Positions 59,461 through 64,000 of a stretch of 64,000 nt of DNA are shown here, piece after piece. The notes under the pieces were generated by a model. It was not told the origin of the DNA. It saw nothing but the letters and a program-made list of their open reading frames with translations, and did no database searches. The stretch comes from Myxococcales bacterium (lineage in GTDB: Bacteria; Myxococcota_A; Polyangia; Polyangiales; JAFGIB01). Made by a program: the position numbers and the translations under genes. Position 1 is the first letter of the stretch; the number at the start of each line of letters is the position of its first letter. The DNA is taken from contig JAOUOP010000001.1 in NCBI GenBank assembly GCA_029880325.1, forward strand, positions 186,001 through 250,000. The letters run 5' to 3'.

Positions 59461-59507
59461 GGGCGCATCGTGCGGGCCGGCCAGCGATCCAGCTCGGCGG
59501 CCCAGCA

Positions 59508-62084
59508 TCAATGCAGCCGCGACTCGCCCTCTGCAAACCCGGGCGGGATCAGCCCCGCCAACTCCGCTGCCACCACGCGCCCCGACGGAACCACGCGCAG
59601 GACTTCCCCGTACACGTCCAGGCCCAGAATCGCCAGCTCCGGCCCCCGCGGCTTGAGCCCGTCGATGCGTAGCGTCTTGACCTCCGGTTTCTGCCCCGGC
59701 GCGGTGATTTCCAGGTGCACCAGCTGCCCCGTGGCCTGCGCTTCCATTAACGTTCTTTGCAACTCGCCACGCTCGAGCCGCTGCATCGCCCCGACCCGGG
59801 GAGTCGGGGGCAGCGGATCGGAAGAGGCGGGATCGTCGCCGCCTTCGGCCCCATTCCCAGCCAACTTGGGCGACTCGAGCACAAGCCGCATGACCTCCGG
59901 CATGCCCGTCGTGAGCATCGTGACGAGCGCCCGATCGACCGGATCGCCGGGGTCCAGCTCCAGCAGAATCCGAGGCATCACCCATACCACCCAGGGCTCC
60001 GAACGCTCTAGGTCCGACATCGCCGCCGTCTTTTGCAACAGAGACGCCATGTCGGTGGCCTTGCGTAGGATGCGCCTGCGCCACTTCGGCCTGAGGCTCA
60101 GCAGCGGCAGCAACATGAGCGGCATGGTCAGCGCCTCGTCGACTTCGGCGCGGGCGCGCCCTGACAGGCGACGCGCCCAGCGCTCCACCTCCGATGCGGC
60201 CCCGAGCGCTTCGGCCGGTAGCGCGACGGTCCTCATCCGTGCCAGGACGCGCTCGGGCTCAACGGGCTCGGCGGCGCCCGCCGAAGCCCCGGACCCGGGA
60301 GCCGGCGACCCGACGCGCCTGGTTGGGCCAGCTCCCGCTGGCCGTTGCCACGGCAGGCCCCAGTCACCGCTTGCAGCACATTTCAGGTAGGCCTTGCGCA
60401 GCTTTGGATCGGGATCGGGCCGCGGACCGACGCTGCGTTCCCGGGTCCCGAAAGGATGGTCAAAACCGCCGTAGTCATAGCCGTAAGCGTAGTCATCGTC
60501 ATCGTCGAAGCCCTCGGCCAAGGCGGCCATCTCTCCGAAGAAGCCCCCCTTGGCGCGCCGGGAGGAACTGCGCCTGGCCCGGCTCTCGCCCTCGCGCGCC
60601 ACCCGCAGCGCATGCAGGCCGTCCTCCAGGTCCAGGATCTGGCCGCTGACGATACCGTGGGTCGACAGCAACTTGTCGAATTGGGGGCCACTGGCCGCGT
60701 CGTCGATCCACAGCACCCCCGGCGCCGGCTCCTGCAACACCCACTCCGGAGCGGCGGCCTGGATGCGCGCGGCGATCTCGCTGTCGACGAAAAGAAAGCG
60801 ACCCTGAAGCAAGCGCCCCGGGGGCTTTTCGCCCAGAAAGTCCTCGAGCACCTTCTCCACGTTTGACGGCAGCGGATGGGAGCTGATCAAACCCATAGTT
60901 GAACGAATCTGCTCGGCCTCCAGTCCGGCCGAAAGCGCGTTCTTGACCGACTCGGCGGTCAACTTGAAGGTAAGCACGTGATCGAGGCGCGTCAGCTCGC
61001 AGCACAGGGACACGATCGCCACCGTGCGCAGGTCCGCCGCCGGCCCCAGCATGACCTCGAAGCTCGGCGTCACGTGGCCGTCGCCCGTGCGCTCCGGCGT
61101 CGCCACCTGCTTGCTCCTGCGCACCCACAGCTGTCGCTGGCACTCGCCGATCTCGAAACCACCGGCCGTCTCCAGGCGCCGCGCCAGGGCCTCGGCGTCC
61201 CACTCGACGCAGTGGGGCGCCTCGCGGACGGCTGCAGTGTCCTGGTTTTCGATCACACACTGGGCACGGCAGAGCGCCTCGAGCGGCAGCCAGCGCTTGT
61301 CGAGCCAGCGCTCGAAGGGACGCAGCCACTGGGGCGACACGCTGCGCTCGGCGAAGGTGAGTAGCGCGGGGACGTCGGGGACGGCATGCGGCCCGCGCAT
61401 GCCAAACAGGCCCCGGTGCAGCGCCACATTCAGCGTTTCGGTCACCTCCGCAAGCTGCTCTGCCGCGAGCCCCAGGCCCTTGCCCAGGCGCTTGATGTCG
61501 GAGCGGTGAAAGTCCGGGTTCTGCGTGATGCGCAGGGAGAGGTGCAAGCTCAGCCCCACCAGCGCCACCGTGTCGCGGCGCTCGCGGTCGGGCTCGAGGC
61601 GCGCCTGAGCCTCGCGCGCGCCCCGCGGCTTGCGCTCCGGTAGCGACACACCGGTGACCATGCTGAACAGGGGCGGGACGTCGTCGCAGAGCACCGCCAG
61701 CGACTCGATGCCCGCGACGTGCGCGCGCACGCTCAAAAACGAATAGAGCAGGGCGTCGATGGCCTGGTCCTGGCCCTCGCGTTGCAGGCCCATGCGATGC
61801 TCAAGGACCTTCCTGAGGGCCTCCAGTGTCAGAACGCCCCCGGCCTCGAGCAGCGCTTCGAGCGCGACCACCGCCGCCATCGGCAACTCGAGCAACAGCT
61901 TTTGCAGGCGCTCGGGATCGGCGTGGAGCGTGCCGACAGGCTCGAGCAGCGACGACGGCGACCCCGGGGGAATGCCCAGCCGACGCGCGGCCTCGAGCAC
62001 TAACTCGTCGGGCACCTGCCCGAAGTCGAAGGTCAGAACCTGTCGGCACTCAATGCAATTGTGGTGGTCGTCCCGTGGGTGCAT
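59508..62084 (-). CDS. Helicase-associated domain protein, partner of XPB
   Basis: 858 residues. The opening is Cys/His-rich (HHNCIECRQVLTFDFGQVPD). The centre contains the helicase C-terminal-associated fold (pfam13625-like): 'SFEVMLGPAADLRTVAIVSL', 'LTRLDHVLTFKLTAESVKNA', 'EKVLEDFLGEKPPGRLLQGR'. A low-complexity acidic patch (GFDDDDDYAYGYDYGG) and Ser/Arg runs follow, then a C-terminal region of unknown fold. Its start lies inside the 3' end of the XPB gene (35-base overlap), so the two are translated together. In several bacterial genomes XPB is found with such a partner; a joint role in DNA unwinding is inferred, and the protein itself lacks helicase motifs. Confidence 0.75.
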   Translation of the reverse strand: MHPRDDHHNCIECRQVLTFDFGQVPDELVLEAARRLGIPPGSPSSLLEPVGTLHADPERLQKLLLELPMAAVVALEALLEAGGVLTLEALRKVLEHRMGLQREGQDQAIDALLYSFLSVRAHVAGIESLAVLCDDVPPLFSMVTGVSLPERKPRGAREAQARLEPDRERRDTVALVGLSLHLSLRITQNPDFHRSDIKRLGKGLGLAAEQLAEVTETLNVALHRGLFGMRGPHAVPDVPALLTFAERSVSPQWLRPFERWLDKRWLPLEALCRAQCVIENQDTAAVREAPHCVEWDAEALARRLETAGGFEIGECQRQLWVRRSKQVATPERTGDGHVTPSFEVMLGPAADLRTVAIVSLCCELTRLDHVLTFKLTAESVKNALSAGLEAEQIRSTMGLISSHPLPSNVEKVLEDFLGEKPPGRLLQGRFLFVDSEIAARIQAAAPEWVLQEPAPGVLWIDDAASGPQFDKLLSTHGIVSGQILDLEDGLHALRVAREGESRARRSSSRRAKGGFFGEMAALAEGFDDDDDYAYGYDYGGFDHPFGTRERSVGPRPDPDPKLRKAYLKCAASGDWGLPWQRPAGAGPTRRVGSPAPGSGASAGAAEPVEPERVLARMRTVALPAEALGAASEVERWARRLSGRARAEVDEALTMPLMLLPLLSLRPKWRRRILRKATDMASLLQKTAAMSDLERSEPWVVWVMPRILLELDPGDPVDRALVTMLTTGMPEVMRLVLESPKLAGNGAEGGDDPASSDPLPPTPRVGAMQRLERGELQRTLMEAQATGQLVHLEITAPGQKPEVKTLRIDGLKPRGPELAILGLDVYGEVLRVVPSGRVVAAELAGLIPPGFAEGESRLH

Positions 62085-63726
62085 CGTCGGCGTCCCAGTC
62101 TTCGATGTAGTAGCGGTAGCCCTGTTCGGTCAGGAAGAGCTGGCGGTGCAGGGCGTGCTTCTGGTCGACCGTGTCGCGGGTCACGATCGAGTAGAAGAGC
62201 GCACCGCCGGGCTTGGGCCGAAGCACCCGGCCCAGGCGCTGGGCTTCTTCCTGGCGCGAGCCCATGGTGCCCGAGATCTGCACCAACACGTTGGCCTCCG
62301 GCAGGTCGATGGCGAAGTTGCCCACCCGCGACAGCACCAGCCGCCTCAACTTGCCGCTGCGAAAGTCCGCGTAGCAACGCTCGCGCTCGCGGTGGGCGGT
62401 CTTGCCGGTGACCACGGGCGCATCCAGCAGGGCGCCGGCGGCCTCGAGCGGCTCCAGGTAGCTGCCGATCACCAGCACGCGCTCGCCGGGATGACGCTCG
62501 ACCAGGTCGCGCAGGGCCCGCAGCTTGAGCGGGTTTTCGGCGGCCACCCGCGGCTGCTCGCGCAGGGGCGCCACGGCGTAGGGCGTGCGCAGGGTCTCAC
62601 ACAGCGGTACGCGCAGCTCGATGCAGGTGGCCGCGGCGATGTGCCCGGAGGCCTCCAGCTGGCGCCAGGGCATGTCGAAGCGCTTAGGGCCGATCAATGC
62701 GAAGACGTCGCCGGCGCGCCCGTCCTCGCGCACCAGGGTGGCCGTCAGGCCCAGGCGCCGGCGGGCCTGCAGCTCGGCGGTCAAGCGAAAGATGGGCGCG
62801 GGCAGGAGGTGCACCTCGTCGTAGACCACCAGCCCCCAGGGCTCGCCCGCCAGACGGTCGAAGTGCACGTGGCCGGTGGCGCCGCCGCCGCCCTTGCGCG
62901 CGAAGAGGTGGTAGGTGGTCAGCGTGACCGCAGCCGTCGTTTTCTTGCGCGAGTCGTAGATGCAGACCTGCTCTTCGCTCAGCTGGGTCTTGTCCAGCAG
63001 CTCGCGCCGCCACTGCTGACAGGCCTCTTTGCCGGAGGTCAGGATCATCGTCCGGGTCTGCAGGGCCTCCATCGCCACCATCGCCACGATGGTCTTGCCG
63101 GCGCCGCAGGGTAGCGCCACCACGCCATGGCCCCCGCTGTCGACGAAGGCGCGCGCGGCCTGCCGCTGGTAGTCGTAGGGCGTGAAGCGCTCGTCGCGCA
63201 GGGCGACCGGCAGCGGCTCGCCCGGCTGCAGCCCCGCCTCGTCGGTCACCGGATAGCCGAGCTTCAGCAGCGCCTGTTTGATCGCCCCCCGGTAGCGCGT
63301 CTGCAGCAAGAAGCCGTCGGGGGCCGGCCGCATCAGGTCGGCGAGCTTGGCGTCGGCGCCGAGCCGCTCGCGCACCAGGGGCTCGGCCACGCGCAGCCTG
63401 AGGTGCTGGGGGTCGCCGGTGACCAGGTGCAGCGAGCACAACCCATAGCGCTGCATTTGGTCGCGGATCTCGTGGCAGACGTGCTCGGGCAGGGCGAAGC
63501 GGCTGATGGCCGACAGCGCCTCGATGACCTCCTCGGCGCCCATGCCGGTGGCCGCGGCGTTCCACAGCGACAGGTCGGAGATGCGGTAGGTGTGGACGTG
63601 CTCGGGGCTCTTCTCGATCTCGGCGAAGCGCGCCAGGGCGTCGCGGGCCGCCTCGTAGCCGGGGTGGTCGACCTCCAGCAGCACCGAGCGGTCCCCTTGC
63701 ACAATCGCCGCGCGCTCCGCGTCCAT
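62050..63726 (-). CDS. XPB/Ssl2-type DNA helicase
   Basis: About 558 residues from the ATG at 63726, chosen because homologues begin near 'IVQGDRSVLLEVDHPGYEAA'; the frame is open to an ATG at 63810. The damage-recognition-like N-terminal domain has EIEKSPEHVHTYRISDLSLW. Helicase motifs: LPCGAGKTIVAM (Walker A), VVYDEVHLLPA (DEVH box), GLTATLVREDGRAGD (XPB 'RED' loop), QISGTMGSRQEEAQRLGRVL (motif VI). Bacterial XPB is a 3'-5' superfamily 2 helicase of unclear cellular task, possibly repair. It runs upstream of, and overlaps, the helicase-associated gene. Confidence 0.9.
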   Translation of the reverse strand: MDAERAAIVQGDRSVLLEVDHPGYEAARDALARFAEIEKSPEHVHTYRISDLSLWNAAATGMGAEEVIEALSAISRFALPEHVCHEIRDQMQRYGLCSLHLVTGDPQHLRLRVAEPLVRERLGADAKLADLMRPAPDGFLLQTRYRGAIKQALLKLGYPVTDEAGLQPGEPLPVALRDERFTPYDYQRQAARAFVDSGGHGVVALPCGAGKTIVAMVAMEALQTRTMILTSGKEACQQWRRELLDKTQLSEEQVCIYDSRKKTTAAVTLTTYHLFARKGGGGATGHVHFDRLAGEPWGLVVYDEVHLLPAPIFRLTAELQARRRLGLTATLVREDGRAGDVFALIGPKRFDMPWRQLEASGHIAAATCIELRVPLCETLRTPYAVAPLREQPRVAAENPLKLRALRDLVERHPGERVLVIGSYLEPLEAAGALLDAPVVTGKTAHRERERCYADFRSGKLRRLVLSRVGNFAIDLPEANVLVQISGTMGSRQEEAQRLGRVLRPKPGGALFYSIVTRDTVDQKHALHRQLFLTEQGYRYYIEDWDADDAPTGRPPQLH

Positions 63727-63974
63727 GGCGGGCACATCTAATCCCAGCACGGGCGGCTGTCGAGACGCCTCGGGCCCGCCCCATGCGAAGGTTGGAAAAA
63801 ATCCGGCCATCGTCGGGGATCCGGCCCCCGGGCCCCGGGCTGCGGCGACGGCACAGCCGATCGCCCATGACCGCAGCCGGGAGAGCGGCGAAGTGTTTGA
63901 CTACATTGACGCTGGAACACACGCATTCACATACATTAACCGACCGGTGAACTGCGCAGCATAGTCCCACCAAA

Positions 63975-64000
63975 ATGGGCTGGCTCGATCGACTAGGAAA
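63975..64000 (+). CDS. Possible start of a plus-strand gene at the right edge
   Basis: An ATG at 63975 opens MGWLDRLG, the usual beginning of several small proteins of the 'MG(F/W/L)LDRL' kind, but only 26 bases are visible and no ribosome binding site stands out. The region 63727-63974, between this ATG and XPB, has no other gene; it contains two TTGAC hexamers (63897, 63906) and AT-richer DNA that could hold the divergent promoters. Confidence 0.2.

Noticed and set aside
63727..63974. LexA-type or -35/-10 promoter pair in front of XPB
   Set aside because: Two TTGAC boxes are present, but neither has a -10 at 16-18 bases and no palindromic LexA box could be read.
1..64000. tRNA, rRNA and CRISPR
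   Set aside because: No T-arm GGTTCRAATCC with matching acceptor, no rRNA-like block and no regularly spaced repeat array were found by reading both strands.

Overview
The window is dense, high-GC bacterial DNA whose gene content points to the Myxococcota (myxobacteria and relatives). It has several eukaryote-type Ser/Thr kinases, including a PknK-like kinase/ATPase fusion. It also has many secreted lipoproteins with vWA, C-type lectin, DUF4215-like Cys-rich and beta-propeller domains, an OmpA protein with thrombospondin type-3 repeats, and a bacterial XPB helicase with its partner. No rRNA, tRNA or CRISPR array was seen. The species cannot be named from the sequence alone.

Layout. 1-3.5 kb is accessory DNA: the N-terminus of a reverse transcriptase leaving the left edge, a beta-propeller lipoprotein, a truncated IS66 element (tnpA plus a tnpB stub) and a decayed ORF. 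3.7-9.1 kb holds a C-type lectin lipoprotein, a winged-helix/ATPase/TPR regulator and an alpha/beta-hydrolase lipoprotein. 9.3-12.1 kb is an ABC-2 export operon behind a leader with a clear terminator/antiterminator switch. 12.1-18.1 kb holds mutL, an alcohol dehydrogenase remnant, a membrane protein coupled to an AI-2E-family permease, and a TPR protein with what looks like a dead zincin domain. 18.1-27.5 kb is a CBM60-like secreted protein, a Cys-less glutaredoxin and three Ser/Thr kinases.

27.5-29.2 kb is a graveyard of mobile DNA: a palindromic MITE-like element, a REP-type transposase fragment and a frameshifted serine recombinase. One 31-bp piece of that recombinase recurs about 5.4 kb away, next to the kinases. 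29.2-41.4 kb returns to chromosomal genes: OmpA/TSP3, a vWA lipoprotein, a divergent deazaflavin-type oxidoreductase/LysR pair, an RluA-like pseudouridine synthase overlapping a rifampicin-phosphotransferase-like dikinase, purF, a mercaptopyruvate sulfurtransferase and an APH-type kinase.

41.5-44.9 kb is one large HTH-NB-ARC-WD40 gene, an Apaf-1/NLR-like STAND protein. 45-64 kb holds an alanine/sodium symporter, a two-gene unit of unknown function (one member has a c-type haem motif), a thioredoxin fragment fused onto the end of a TPR gene, nudC and merR, leuB, a second vWA lipoprotein, a Cys-rich lipoprotein, DUF1993 plus a D-aminoacylase-type amidohydrolase, a DksA/TraR zinc-finger protein, and the helicase-associated/XPB pair.

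The least explained items are the attenuator-like leader of the ABC operon (9345-9412), the HTH-NB-ARC-WD40 gene, the edge reverse transcriptase with a hairpin-bearing upstream region, the MITE-like palindrome beside a RAYT fragment, a two-copy dispersed repeat (37.6 and 52.9 kb) and a 20-bp-phased direct repeat upstream of sseA. Start sites and functions rest on reading motifs by eye; no database search was possible.
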